Of a stretch of DNA of 64,000 nt, positions 40,026 through 50,624 are shown piece by piece (positions within the stretch are counted from its first letter, which is position 1; every line of letters begins with the position of its first letter). The DNA is from Mycobacterium sp. D16R12. GTDB lineage: Bacteria > Actinomycetota > Actinomycetes > Mycobacteriales > Mycobacteriaceae. The notes beneath the pieces are model-generated. The model was not told the DNA's origin, did not search any database, and saw only the letters and a list, made by a program, of their open reading frames with translations. The stretch spans positions 124,001-188,000 of the forward strand of contig NZ_MAFC01000008.1 in the NCBI RefSeq assembly GCF_002013465.1, in the 5' to 3' direction. The position numbers were made by a program, and so were the translations under genes.

Positions 40026-41297
40026 CTACCGTCCTGCTCGTAAGTTGGAAATGGGGTTCTCATCGCAGGCGCGCGAGGGTGGCCGACGCGTCAGAGTCAG
40101 GGCAACAGGGCCCCCGGACGGGCCACGCTTGCCCTTCGAATGCGAATGGTCCCCACTGGGTTTGGGTACGACGCGATCGGCGGCCAAGGCCGCCTCGCCA
40201 TAACCCTGCACGCATTCCGGGTCGGGCCCATCCATGGGCAACCCGGTGAAGAACTTGGCCGCCATGCAGCCGCCCCGGCAGCTGTCGTAATGCCCGCAAC
40301 TGCCGCAGGCGCCCGCGGACTGCGGCTCACGTAACTCGGTGAACAACTGCGAGTGCTTCCACACCGCGTCAAATCCACCGTCGGACACGACATTTCCGGC
40401 ACGGAATCGGTCATGGATGGCAAACGGGCAGGCATAGACATCGCCCACCGGATCGATCAGGCACACCACCCGTCCGGCGCCGCACATATTGAGGCCGGGC
40501 AAACCCCCGGACCCGTCGCCGTACGCCGACAGGTGGAAGAAGGAATCGCCGGTGAGTACCCGCTCACCATTGAGTACCAGCCAGTCGTACAGCTGACGCT
40601 GCTGCGCTGGTGTGGGGTGGAGCTCGTCCCACACATCGGCGCCACGACCGGAGGGACGCAGTCGTGTAATCCGCAGTGTGGCACCGTACTTTGCGGCTAG
40701 GTCCGCGAATTCGTCGAGCTGGTCCACATTGTGACGCGTGACCACCACCGAGATCTTGGCGTCCTTGAATCCGGCGGCGGCCAGATTCTCCAGCGCGCGC
40801 ACCGCCATCGCGAACGACCCCGCACCGCGCACCGCGTCGTTGACCTCCGCGGTCGCACCATCCAGCGAGATCTGTACATCGACGTAGTCGCTTGCGGCCA
40901 GTCGCGCCGCCACCTCCTCGGTGATGCGCACGCCGTTGGTGGAGAACTTGACTCCTACGTGATGCTCGGTCGCGTAATCAACGAGCTCCCAAAAATCTGA
41001 TCGCACAGTGGGTTCGCCACCGCCGATGTTCACGTAAAACACCTGCATGCGTTCGAGCTCGTCAATGATGTCCTTGCACTGCCTTGTGGACAACTCACGA
41101 GGATCGCGCTTGCCCGAGGATGAGAGGCAATGCACACAGGACAGATTGCAGGCGTAGGTCAGTTCCCAGGTGAGGCAGATGGGAGCGTCCAGCCCCTGCT
41201 CGAACTGATCCACGAGTCTCGGAGCCGCAACGCCGGCGACATTCAGGCTCGGAGCCGCAACGCCGGCATTGACGCGGGGTACTGCGGGAGCGCTCAT
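40026..41297 (-). CDS. mftC: Mycofactocin radical SAM maturase MftC
   Basis: A 423-residue radical SAM/SPASM enzyme that decarboxylates and crosslinks the C-terminal Val-Tyr of MftA. The SAM cluster motif is YACNLSCVHC (CxxxCxxC, near residue 53), followed by NIGGGEPTVRSDF. The SPASM cysteines are in NMCGAGRVVCLIDPVGDVYACPF and CGSCGHYDSCRGGCMAAKFF. The N-terminus MSAPAVPRVNAGVAAPSLN carries a ten-residue tandem duplication (VAAP twice) encoded by a repeat at 41218-41267. ATGA overlap with mftB. Confidence 0.96.
   Translation of the reverse strand: MSAPAVPRVNAGVAAPSLNVAGVAAPRLVDQFEQGLDAPICLTWELTYACNLSCVHCLSSSGKRDPRELSTRQCKDIIDELERMQVFYVNIGGGEPTVRSDFWELVDYATEHHVGVKFSTNGVRITEEVAARLAASDYVDVQISLDGATAEVNDAVRGAGSFAMAVRALENLAAAGFKDAKISVVVTRHNVDQLDEFADLAAKYGATLRITRLRPSGRGADVWDELHPTPAQQRQLYDWLVLNGERVLTGDSFFHLSAYGDGSGGLPGLNMCGAGRVVCLIDPVGDVYACPFAIHDRFRAGNVVSDGGFDAVWKHSQLFTELREPQSAGACGSCGHYDSCRGGCMAAKFFTGLPMDGPDPECVQGYGEAALAADRVVPKPSGDHSHSKGKRGPSGGPVALTLTRRPPSRACDENPISNLRAGR
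41218..41267. repeat. Two-copy 20-bp direct repeat in the mftC 5' end
   Basis: CTCGGAGCCGCAACGCCGGC occurs at 41218-41237 and 41248-41267, a 30-base period equal to ten codons. It duplicates the AGVAAP(S/R)L segment before the catalytic domain and is in frame. Confidence 0.85.
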
Positions 41298-41599
41298 CGG
41301 GCGTCCTCTCGGGTCACGATCATCTTTGAATCCGCCAGTACCGCCAGGGCCCGCTGGTATGCGGCAACCTGACCATCCTCGACACCAGCAGCCCGCCAAG
41401 CATTCTCGGCGCTGCTGTGGTCGGTAAGGGACTGCACGATCTGCAGCAGGGTGCGGTTCTTCAGGAAGGACAGCTTGCGGGTGCCGAAGTGGTAAAGCAG
41501 CGCCCCGAACGGCTCCGGGCGCAACGACACCTGAGGGTGTAACTGCCAGGGCCGGGTCCAGTCGAAACCGGCCTGCGCCTCGTCAATCATGGCGCTCAT
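41294..41599 (-). CDS. mftB: Mycofactocin biosynthesis chaperone MftB
   Basis: A 101-residue PqqD-like peptide chaperone (RiPP recognition element) that binds the MftA leader and delivers it to MftC. It contains FDWTRPWQLHPQVSLRPEPFGALLYHFGTRKLSFLKN and ends VLADSKMIVTREDAR. Start taken at the ATG 41599 (MSAMIDEAQ); 41590 is an alternative. It begins 14 bases after the mftA stop and overlaps mftC in ATGA. Confidence 0.93.
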   Translation of the reverse strand: MSAMIDEAQAGFDWTRPWQLHPQVSLRPEPFGALLYHFGTRKLSFLKNRTLLQIVQSLTDHSSAENAWRAAGVEDGQVAAYQRALAVLADSKMIVTREDAR

Positions 41600-41613
41600 C
41601 GAGACGGGGCGTC

Positions 41614-41718
41614 TCAGTAGACGCCGCACATCCCGTCAATCGACACCTCTTCGACCAGCGATTCCTGTACTAGCTCGGTGTCGGTGGTCTGTCCGGCGAC
41701 AGTGGTGGGCTCGGCCAT
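41614..41718 (-). CDS. mftA: Mycofactocin precursor peptide MftA
   Basis: A 34-residue ribosomally made precursor. It begins [20 protein letters not shown] and ends in the invariant core IDGMCGVY, whose last Val and Tyr become pre-mycofactocin. A strong ribosome-binding site AAGGGAG precedes the ATG at 41718 by seven bases. It is the first gene of the minus-strand mftABCDEFG run and is divergent from the TetR regulator. Confidence 0.96.
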   Translation of the reverse strand: MAEPTTVAGQTTDTELVQESLVEEVSIDGMCGVY

Positions 41719-41821
41719 CTGTTCACTCCCTTGTGAGTCTGGACTGTGGCAACGATCACGATAATAATGGCATTGAGTGCAGAAAGGGAAGAGGGTGTCA
41801 GGAAATGGCGGAGTTCTCGGC

Positions 41822-42418
41822 ATGAGTGCGCAGCCAGCGCGGGTAGGACGGCGCCCTTCCACAACCCGGGACGAGATCACCGCGGTTGCCATGGCGCTGT
41901 TCACGCAGCGCAGCTTCGACGACGTCAGCGTCGACGACATCGCCGCGGCGGCCGGCATCGCCCGGCGCACGGTGTTTCGGTACTACAGCTCAAAGAACGC
42001 AATCGTGTGGGGCGACTTCGATTCTCATTTAGAGGTGATGCGTGCGCTGCTGGATGAGACTCCGGACACGGTGGACACCAGCACCGCGCTGCGCGAGGCG
42101 CTGTTGACATTCAACGACTTTCCGGTCGACGAAGCGCCGCGACACCGTATGCGGATGAGACTGATTCTCGAGGTCCCGGCGCTACAGGCATATTCGATGC
42201 TGATGTACACCGGCTGGCGTGATGTCATCGCACAGTTCGTGGCCAAACGCAGCCGCGCCGATCCCACTGCCCTCTTGCCGCAGACTGTTGGCTGGACACT
42301 GCTCGGCGTGGCACTCGCCGCCTACGAACAATGGCTCGCCGACGAATCGTCGGCGCTTACCGCGCTGCTCGGCAAGGGCTTCGACGCCGCCGAGGCAGGG
42401 CTGCGAGCCCTCGGCTAA
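41822..42418 (+). CDS. mftR: TetR-family regulator of the mycofactocin cluster (MftR)
   Basis: A 198-residue repressor with an N-terminal helix-turn-helix: [53 protein letters not shown] (residues about 14-66). The C-terminal ligand domain has the MftR-like text. It is divergent from mftA with about 100 bases between, the position of MftR (Rv0691c) in M. tuberculosis, where it answers to acyl-CoA ligands. The ATG at 41822 is preceded by GCGGAG; an upstream in-frame start at 41777 is less likely. Its stop lies seven bases from that of the converging reductase gene. Confidence 0.9.
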   Translation: MSAQPARVGRRPSTTRDEITAVAMALFTQRSFDDVSVDDIAAAAGIARRTVFRYYSSKNAIVWGDFDSHLEVMRALLDETPDTVDTSTALREALLTFNDFPVDEAPRHRMRMRLILEVPALQAYSMLMYTGWRDVIAQFVAKRSRADPTALLPQTVGWTLLGVALAAYEQWLADESSALTALLGKGFDAAEAGLRALG

Positions 42419-42424
42419 ATCTCG

Positions 42425-43630
42425 CTACTCCAGTACCTCGGCGATAGGCGTCCCCGCCGCGATCTTGGCCCGCATCTTCATCACCGGGCCGGCCATCCCG
42501 CAGCCGACGACTCCGGTCAACACACCATCGCGCTCCAGGTAGGCCAGGAACTTGCGACCGTCGTCGGAAATGAGATGCACGGTATCCGAGCCTCCCAAAT
42601 GGCCGAGCGACTGAATCTTCACGTCGTACTGATCACTCCAAAAGTACGGCACCGCAGCGGCGTTAGCCGAAGGCTCTTGCCCAAGCAATGCCGGTACGAG
42701 CGCACGAACCTGCTCGGCGACATTGCTCCAGTGCTCCACACGGCTGGGAAGCCCGGTGGCATCTGCCCATGCGGCGACGTCACCCAGCGCCCAAACATGC
42801 GGGGTGCGGGTGCGGCCGACGGCATCGCACACCACGCCGTTGTCCACTTCGACGCCGGATCCGTCCAGCCAGTCCGTCGCGGGCCGGCTCCCGATCCCCA
42901 GCACGACGAGATCGGCGTCCAGCCTCGTGCCATCCGACAACGTGACGGACCGGACTCGCTCCTCGCCCTCCACGGCGTCCACGCCGACACCCACCCGAAC
43001 ATCGACACCCTCGTTGCGGTGCAGCCGGGCGATCAGCTCACCGAGCTGCTGACCGATCGCGGCCAGCAGCGGGGCCGGTTGCGGTTCGACAAGAACCACA
43101 TCAACCCCGTTGGCCCGCAAGGTGGATGCGACCTCACATCCGATGAATCCGGCTCCGACAATCACCGCGCGCCGCGCATTCGCGGCGTCTCCCCGCAATG
43201 CGAAGCTATCGTCGGCGGTCCGCAGGACGTGGATGCCGTCCAGGTCGGGGAATGCGGAAATGCGCCGGGGAACGAGGCCGGTCGCGATGATGACCTCCCC
43301 GTACCGCACCGTGCTTCCGTCATCCAGGGCGACCGTGCGAGCGGCGGGGTCCAACGCCACTACCTTTGCGCCGAGTCGCAGCTCAATCTGCTTCTCGTCA
43401 TAGAACTCTCGCGGCTTGAGCACAACCGCGTCGATGGTCTTCTCCGCATCACGCAGGACGTCCTTGGACAGCGGCGGGCGATCGTAGGGCAGATGGGTCT
43501 CGCTGCTCACAATGGTGATCGGACCGACGAACTCCGCACGGCGCAACTGCTCGGCGGTTCGCACCGCGCCCAGCCCGCCGCCGATGATCAGTACACCCTG
43601 CTCCGCGTCGCTCCCTGTCGCATCACTCAC
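42425..43630 (-). CDS. FAD/NAD(P)-dependent ferredoxin reductase-like flavoprotein (Rv0688-like)
   Basis: A 401-residue flavoprotein of the ferredoxin/rubredoxin reductase type. It has GVLIIGGGLGAVRTAEQLRRAEF (FAD Rossmann), ETHLPYDRPPLSKDVL, the NAD(P) motif AVIVGAGFIGCEVASTLRANGVDVVLVE, and DLVVLGIGSRPATDWL with the second FAD block TPHVWALGDVAAW. Start is GTG. In M. tuberculosis it neighbours the mft genes (Rv0688), as here, but its ferredoxin partner is not in the window. Confidence 0.92.
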   Translation of the reverse strand: MSDATGSDAEQGVLIIGGGLGAVRTAEQLRRAEFVGPITIVSSETHLPYDRPPLSKDVLRDAEKTIDAVVLKPREFYDEKQIELRLGAKVVALDPAARTVALDDGSTVRYGEVIIATGLVPRRISAFPDLDGIHVLRTADDSFALRGDAANARRAVIVGAGFIGCEVASTLRANGVDVVLVEPQPAPLLAAIGQQLGELIARLHRNEGVDVRVGVGVDAVEGEERVRSVTLSDGTRLDADLVVLGIGSRPATDWLDGSGVEVDNGVVCDAVGRTRTPHVWALGDVAAWADATGLPSRVEHWSNVAEQVRALVPALLGQEPSANAAAVPYFWSDQYDVKIQSLGHLGGSDTVHLISDDGRKFLAYLERDGVLTGVVGCGMAGPVMKMRAKIAAGTPIAEVLE

Positions 43631-43686
43631 GGTCTACTTCATACACGACTGGACATGCGCGATGTCAGGCCTATCGCCCCTGCCTG

Positions 43687-44139
43687 CTACCCCTGGACCT
43701 GCGCTCGGTCCACCAGGTTGGAAAGCACCACAATGCTCTCGGTCCGGTCGATGTCCCCACTGGCACGGATGCGTTCCAGCGCGCGCTCGAGGTGCTGAAT
43801 ATCGCGGGCCAGCACGCGCAACATAGCGTCGGAGGTGCCGGTCACCGTCGCGGCGCTCACCACTTCGGGAATGTCGATCCACGCCCGCCGCAGGGCTTCC
43901 GGGGTGATGGTGCCCTGGCAGTAGACCTGAACGTAAGCCTCGGTGTTCCATCCGACGGCAGCGCGATCCACCACGGTGGTGAAGCCTTTGATCACCCCCG
44001 TCGCAACCAGGCGATCGACACGACGCTTGACGGCGGGGGCCGACAGGTTCACCTCCTCGCCGATCTCGGCGAACGTCGCTCGAGCATTACGCATCAACAG
44101 CGTCACAATCCGCTCATCGGTGGCATCGAGCTCGGCCAT
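43687..44139 (-). CDS. Lrp/AsnC-family transcriptional regulator
   Basis: A 150-residue regulator. The N-terminal HTH reads LDATDERIVTLLMRNARATFAEIGEEVNLSAPAVKRRVDRLVATGVIKGF. The C-terminal RAM ligand domain follows (VSAATVTGTSDAMLRVLARDIQHLERALERI). It is divergent from the dimethylargininase-like gene and corresponds to Rv2324 beside the roc genes of M. tuberculosis, so it probably controls arginine/ornithine catabolism in response to an amino acid. Confidence 0.92.
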   Translation of the reverse strand: MAELDATDERIVTLLMRNARATFAEIGEEVNLSAPAVKRRVDRLVATGVIKGFTTVVDRAAVGWNTEAYVQVYCQGTITPEALRRAWIDIPEVVSAATVTGTSDAMLRVLARDIQHLERALERIRASGDIDRTESIVVLSNLVDRAQVQG

Positions 44140-44183
44140 TCACGATCCTCCTCCGGCAATACAATCCATCCCTGCAATAGAAT

Positions 44184-44266
44184 GCCAAATTGGCCATCTA
44201 GACGCAATGGATCGCACTCGACCAGACAACGTATGGAGATTGATTGCAGAAACCACCTCCCATACG
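44184..44266. promoter_or_regulatory. Palindromes in the AsnC/ddaH divergent gap, possible Lrp sites
   Basis: GCCAAATTGGC (44184-44194) is an 11-base palindrome, and CGTATGG (44230-44236) pairs with CCATACG (44260-44266). Both lie in the AT-richer divergent promoter region and are plausible sites for the adjacent Lrp/AsnC protein. Confidence 0.35.
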
Positions 44267-44274
44267 CTCACCAC

Positions 44275-45132
44275 ATGACCGTTGTACACGAGGGTGGGCA
44301 CCCGGCCGGCTCCCCTATCCAGCAGCCAGACAGAACACCGACGACGCGTCACTACGTGATGGTGCCGCCTACGTACTACACCGTCGAGTATGCGATCAAT
44401 CCCTGGATGGACGTATCCAATCCTGTCGACCCGAAACTCGCCGTCGCGCAATGGGATGCGTTGCGCGCCACCTACGAACGTCTCGGGCACACCGTGGATA
44501 TTCTACCCCCGGTGGCCGGCCTGCCAGACATGGTCTATGCGGCCAATGGCGGAATAGTGTTGCGGGGCAAGGCTGTTGTCGCACGATTCACACACGCCGA
44601 GCGCGCGGGTGAATCGGCCGCACATGCCGAATGGATGCGTGCACACGGACTGCGCCCCATGCACTCGCGCTACACCAACGAGGGTCAGGGCGATTTTCTG
44701 CTGGCGGGGGACATCATGTTGGCGGGGACTGGTTTTCGCACCGATGTCAGGTCGCACGTCGAGGTGGCGCGGTTGCTCGATATTCCCGTCGTCACGCTGG
44801 AGCTCGTCGATCCGCGTTTCTATCATCTGGATACGGCGCTGGCCGTGCTGGATCCGCAGACCGTGGCGTACTACCCGCAGGCATTCAGCGAGGCCTCGCA
44901 AGCCAGGCTGCGGTTCATGTACCCCAACGCGATCATCGCCAGCTCCGACGACGCCTGCGTACTCGGAATGAATGCGGTCTCCGACGGCCGCCACGTCATG
45001 GTGCCCGCCGCGGCGACCGGATTCGCCGAACAGCTCCGTGCCGCCGGGTTCGAACCGGTCGGCATCGACCTTTCTGAACTACTCAAGGGTGGCGGATCGG
45101 TGAAATGCTGCACACTGGAGCTGCACTCGTGA
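44275..45132 (+). CDS. Dimethylargininase/amidinotransferase-family hydrolase (Rv2323c-like)
   Basis: A 285-residue guanidino-modifying enzyme of the DDAH/arginine deiminase fold. It has YVMVPPTYYTVEYAINPWMD, LPDMVYAANGGIVLRGKAVVARF, EGQGDFLLAGD, and a C-terminal GGSVKCCTLELHS with the catalytic cysteine; the histidine is probably in the FYHLDTALAVLD block. Such enzymes release citrulline or ornithine from arginine derivatives. The ATG at 44275 starts MTVVHEGGHPAG. Its stop overlaps the rocD GTG start (GTGA). Gene order matches Rv2323c-rocD-rocE. Confidence 0.88.
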   Translation: MTVVHEGGHPAGSPIQQPDRTPTTRHYVMVPPTYYTVEYAINPWMDVSNPVDPKLAVAQWDALRATYERLGHTVDILPPVAGLPDMVYAANGGIVLRGKAVVARFTHAERAGESAAHAEWMRAHGLRPMHSRYTNEGQGDFLLAGDIMLAGTGFRTDVRSHVEVARLLDIPVVTLELVDPRFYHLDTALAVLDPQTVAYYPQAFSEASQARLRFMYPNAIIASSDDACVLGMNAVSDGRHVMVPAAATGFAEQLRAAGFEPVGIDLSELLKGGGSVKCCTLELHS

Positions 45133-46409
45133 CTGCGATGAGCCACGTGGGCGAAGAGCGTCAAGCACTGACCGAACAGGCTCCCGGCATGTCACCCGAT
45201 TCATACAAGAGTTCTGAATACATCGAGTTGGCCGAGCAGTACGGCGCGCACAACTACGCGCCGTTACCGGTCGTCGCTCACCGCGCCGAGGGTGCCTGGA
45301 TCGAGGATGTGGACGGCAGGCGATATCTGGATTGTCTGGCCGCCTACTCGGCGGTGAACTTCGGGCACGGGAACCCCGAGATCCTCGCGGCCGCACACGC
45401 ACAGCTCGACACGGTGACCCTGGTGAGCCGGGCGTTTCATTCCGATCGTCTCGGCAGGTTCTGCCGGGATCTCGCTCGCCTCTGCGGCAAGGGCATGGTG
45501 CTGCCGATGAACACCGGGGCCGAGGCGGTGGAGAGTGGCATCAAGGTCGCGCGCAAGTGGGGAACCGATGTCAAGGGAGTGCCCGCGGGACAAGCCAATA
45601 TCGTGGTGGCACACAACAATTTCCACGGTCGAACCATCAGCATCGTGAGCTTCTCCTCCGACGAGACGGCGCGCGGCGGGTTCGGCCCGTTCACTCCCGG
45701 GTTCCGCGTCGTCCCGTTCGGCGATATCGCGGCCCTGGCACGGGCGATCGACGACAACACCGTCGCCGTCCTCCTCGAGCCCATTCAGGGTGAGGCCGGC
45801 ATCGTCATCCCGCCCGACGACTACCTGCCCGCGGTCCGCGCAATGTGCACCGAGAACAATGTTCTGTTCATCGCCGACGAGATCCAGGCCGGGCTCGCGC
45901 GCACCGGCCGGATGTTTGCTTGCGACCACTGGAACGTGGTCCCGGATGTGTACCTACTGGGCAAGGCACTCGGCGGCGGCGTGGTTCCGGTCTCTGCCGT
46001 GGTCGCCGATACCGATGTGCTCGGCGTGCTGCATCCTGGCGAGCACGGCTCCACCTTCGGCGGCAATCCGTTGGCCGCGGCCATCGGATCTACCGTCGTG
46101 GCAATCCTGGAGCGCGGTGAGTTCCAGCGCCGGGCAGCCGTTCTGGGCGGACACCTGCGCAGGCGTCTCGACGCCCTGATCGGCCATGGCGTCACCGAGG
46201 TGCGTTCGCTGGGGCTGTGGGCCGGGGTCGACATCGATCCGAATGTGGCAACCGGAAGACAAATCAGTCTGCGCATGGCAGAGTGTGGCGTCTTAGTGAA
46301 GGACACGCATGGCGCGACTCTCCGGTTTGCACCACCCCTTGTCATCACCGAGGACGAAATCGATTGGGCGATAGACCAGTTCGCTGATGCGCTGGCCAAG
46401 AGCCGATAG
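45129..46409 (+). CDS. rocD: Ornithine aminotransferase
   Basis: A 426-residue PLP enzyme converting ornithine and 2-oxoglutarate to glutamate semialdehyde and glutamate. It has WIEDVDGRRYLDCLAAYSAVNFGHGNP, NTGAEAVESGIKVARKWG, the PLP aspartate in LFIADEIQAGLARTGRMF and the Schiff-base lysine in VYLLGKALGGGVVPVSAV. The GTG at 45129 overlaps the preceding stop and follows GGAG; an ATG three codons later is an alternative. It is a single intact gene, whereas in M. tuberculosis the two halves are annotated separately as rocD1 and rocD2. Confidence 0.94.
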   Translation: MTAMSHVGEERQALTEQAPGMSPDSYKSSEYIELAEQYGAHNYAPLPVVAHRAEGAWIEDVDGRRYLDCLAAYSAVNFGHGNPEILAAAHAQLDTVTLVSRAFHSDRLGRFCRDLARLCGKGMVLPMNTGAEAVESGIKVARKWGTDVKGVPAGQANIVVAHNNFHGRTISIVSFSSDETARGGFGPFTPGFRVVPFGDIAALARAIDDNTVAVLLEPIQGEAGIVIPPDDYLPAVRAMCTENNVLFIADEIQAGLARTGRMFACDHWNVVPDVYLLGKALGGGVVPVSAVVADTDVLGVLHPGEHGSTFGGNPLAAAIGSTVVAILERGEFQRRAAVLGGHLRRRLDALIGHGVTEVRSLGLWAGVDIDPNVATGRQISLRMAECGVLVKDTHGATLRFAPPLVITEDEIDWAIDQFADALAKSR

Positions 46410-46435
46410 GTTTCGCCCGGTCATCAGGAGGCACT

Positions 46436-47907
46436 ATGGCACCCTCGTCACCCAGTCTTGCCCAGCAGCTGCTGCGCCGCCGTCCCACGTCCGGGGCGCC
46501 CACCGCGCACGGCGCCGGCGGGCATCTGAGGCAGTCGATGGGAACGTTCCAGCTGACCATGATCGGCGTCGGCGCCACGGTGGGCACCGGCATCTTCTTC
46601 ATCCTGGCCGAATCCGTGCCCAAGGCGGGCCCCGCGGTGATGGTCTCGTTCCTGGTCGCGGGTCTGGCCGCAGGACTCGCCGCGCTCTGTTACGCCGAGT
46701 TAGCCTCCGCGGTACCGGTATCGGGCTCCTCGTTCTCCTACGCGTACACCACCTTGGGCGAGCTGGCGGCGATGGTGGTGGCCGCGTGCCTGCTGCTTGA
46801 GTACGGCGTGTCAGCGGCCGCGGTAGCGGTGGGCTGGAGCCAGTATCTCGACAAGCTCTTGGTCAACGTCTTCGGAACGCATCTGCCGCACGCGATCAGC
46901 GCCGCGCCCTGGGATAACGCCGATCCGGGGATGCCGCATGCCTGGCTCAACCTGCCCGCAGTGGTCCTTATCGTCATGTGCGCAATCCTTCTCATCCGCG
47001 GGACAAGTGAATCCGCACTGGTGAACACGGTCATGGTGCTGCTCAAACTCGCCGTGCTGACGGTGTTCGCGATCATCGCGTTCACCGCGTTTCAGGCGGG
47101 CAACTTCTCCGACTTCGCACCGTTCGGCGTCAGCGGCATCGGCGCCGCCGCGGGGACGATCTTCTTCACCTATGTCGGGTTGGACACCGTGTCCACCGCT
47201 GGCGAGGAAGTGAAGGACCCGCAGCGGACCATGCCGCGCGCGCTCATCGCCGCGCTCCTGATTGTCACCGTCTTCTACCTCGTGGTCGCCCTTGCCGCAT
47301 TGGGCGCGCAGCCGTGGCGGGAGTTCGAAGGACAGTCCGCGGGCCTGGCCCTGATTCTGGATAAGGTCACCGGAAGCACCTCTGCCAGTACGTTCCTCGC
47401 GTTGGGCGCGGTCATTTCGATCTTCTCGATCACCCTGGTGTCGATGTACGGTCAGACACGCATTCTGTTCGCCATCGGTCGCGACGGCCTGCTGCCCTCG
47501 GTCTTCGCACAAGTCAACCCCCGCACACTCACGCCGGTGAACAACACGATCATCGTCGCAATCGTCGTGGGTCTCATGGCCGCCTTCGTCCCCCTGAACA
47601 GCCTCGCGAATATGGTGTCGATCGGCACGCTCACGGCATTCATCGTGGTTTCGATCGGCGTCATCATTCTGCGAGTGCGGGAACCCGAACTGCCGCGCGC
47701 GTTTCGTGTTCCCGGCTACCCGGTCACACCGGTCCTGTCCGTCATCGCCTGCGGATACATTCTGTTCAGCCTGCCCTGGATCACCTGGATCGCATTCGGA
47801 TCCTGGGTTGTCGTGGTGCTGGCGTTCTACCTGGTGTGGGGCCGGCACCACAGTGCGCTGAACGACTTACCCAGCGAACCAGCCGAATTGCCCGAGAAGG
47901 AACCGGT

Positions 47908-47911
<4 letters not shown>
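46436..47911 (+). CDS. rocE: APC amino acid permease (RocE-like)
   Basis: A 491-residue transporter of the cationic amino acid type with about twelve helices. It opens LRQSMGTFQLTMIGVGATVGTGIFFILAESVPKAGPAVMVSFLVAGLAAGLAALCYAELASAVPVSGSSFSYAYTTLGE (residues 30-110), the CAT-family pattern, and has TYVGLDTVSTAGEEVKDPQRTMPRA in the middle. A strong AGGAGG precedes the ATG at 46436. Position after rocD suggests arginine or ornithine uptake. Its stop overlaps the next start (ATGA). Confidence 0.9.
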
Positions 47912-49646
<1,735 letters not shown>

Positions 49647-49659
49647 CTAGCAGCCGTTC

Positions 49660-49673
49660 TAGAACGTGTTCCA
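49660..49673. promoter_or_regulatory. KstR-like operator
   Basis: TAGAACGTGTTCCA matches TnnAACnnGTTnnA at all fixed positions and has the extended TTCTAGAACGTGTTC context. It sits 41 bases upstream of the SDR start, within the expected promoter. Confidence 0.65.
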
Positions 49674-49710
49674 GATTGAGGACCGCTCAGCGAGCGGGAA
49701 AGAAGCGGGC

Positions 49711-50523
49711 CTAGAGGTCGCCGAGGATCTCCGCACGTTTGGTGTTGTACTCCGCCTCGGATACCAGTGACGCGAGCTTCAACCGATCGAGTTCGGCGAG
49801 TCGGTCGGCCACCGAGCCCGTGGGAGTGGGGTCGGCAGAGGGAGCGCGCTCGGCCCCTTCCGTCTTTCGCAGGATCGCATCGATCTGTTGGCGAACAACC
49901 GGATTCGAGCGGATGTCCACCACACCGTCGGTGCCTACGCCATTGGCCTTGAGAACCTTCATGATCTCGAAGAGTGGGCCGGCCTGCCCGGTGAGGTCGT
50001 ACTCGCGGCCTTGCGACGAACTGGTGAACTTGGCCGGCACCTGACCGTTGAGCAAAGCACTGCGCTGCCAGTCGATCTGAAACTGCTCGGTGCCTGGCGC
50101 GACGAGCACGACGAGCTTGCCACGCGAGAGGGCCGGCACCTGCAGCACCGACACCCGCGTTCTGGTCTCGGCACGGAACGGACTGATCCCGTCTCCGTGT
50201 ATCTGCAGCGTCAGCTTGATCACCGGCTGATCATTGACCCGCATCCCGGTCTCATTGGCCGCCACCACATCGGCAAGCGCGAGAATACCGTTGGCCTCCA
50301 ACAACTTGCGTGTCTCGTCGGTCCTGGTGAATATCAGTGTCAACACGAATGCCAACACCACGATCCCGATGGTGATTCCGACACCGCTGTACAACATCCA
50401 ACTCGTCGCGGGTTCGTCGATCACGTAATACATCACGATGAATATCGGCCCGACGATCCCGCAGAGCAGCGAGAAGGCCAGGATTTTCAGAAAGCGTGCC
50501 ACCACGTTCATGGCGTTCATCAT
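49711..50523 (-). CDS. Membrane protein with C-terminal SHOCT domain
   Basis: A protein of about 270 residues. Two N-terminal membrane helices (FLKILAFSLLCGIVGPIFIVMYYVI and GVGITIGIVVLAFVLTLIF) are followed by a soluble beta-rich region (LLEANGILALADVVAANETGMRVNDQPVIKLTLQI..., with RAETRTRVSVLQVPALSRGKLVVL). It ends in a SHOCT-like motif ADRLAELDRLKLASLVSEAEYNTKRAEILGDL. SHOCT motifs often mediate oligomerisation. Several ATGs lie near the start (50541, 50523, 50520); 50523 is a choice without a strong ribosome-binding site. It is divergent from the first MpaB-like gene. Function unknown. Confidence 0.75.
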   Translation of the reverse strand: MMNAMNVVARFLKILAFSLLCGIVGPIFIVMYYVIDEPATSWMLYSGVGITIGIVVLAFVLTLIFTRTDETRKLLEANGILALADVVAANETGMRVNDQPVIKLTLQIHGDGISPFRAETRTRVSVLQVPALSRGKLVVLVAPGTEQFQIDWQRSALLNGQVPAKFTSSSQGREYDLTGQAGPLFEIMKVLKANGVGTDGVVDIRSNPVVRQQIDAILRKTEGAERAPSADPTPTGSVADRLAELDRLKLASLVSEAEYNTKRAEILGDL

Positions 50524-50565
50524 CCACCAACTGCCCGGCATCTTGTGCGGGATCTGACCACGCCC

Positions 50566-50590
50566 TAATATTGGCAATAGATGTTGTCAA
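50566..50590 (+). promoter_or_regulatory. Promoter -10 and overlapping palindromic operator, copy 1
   Basis: TAATAT (50566-50571) is followed directly by TTGGCAATAGATGTTGTCAA (50571-50590), a near-perfect inverted repeat TTGnCAA-6-TTGTCAA. The same arrangement precedes the second paralogue at 52023-52047. An operator over the transcription start fits repression by an unlinked regulator. Confidence 0.65.
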
Positions 50591-50624
50591 CGATGCCGGC
50601 ATCGCCCGACAGGAGGCACTCGTA

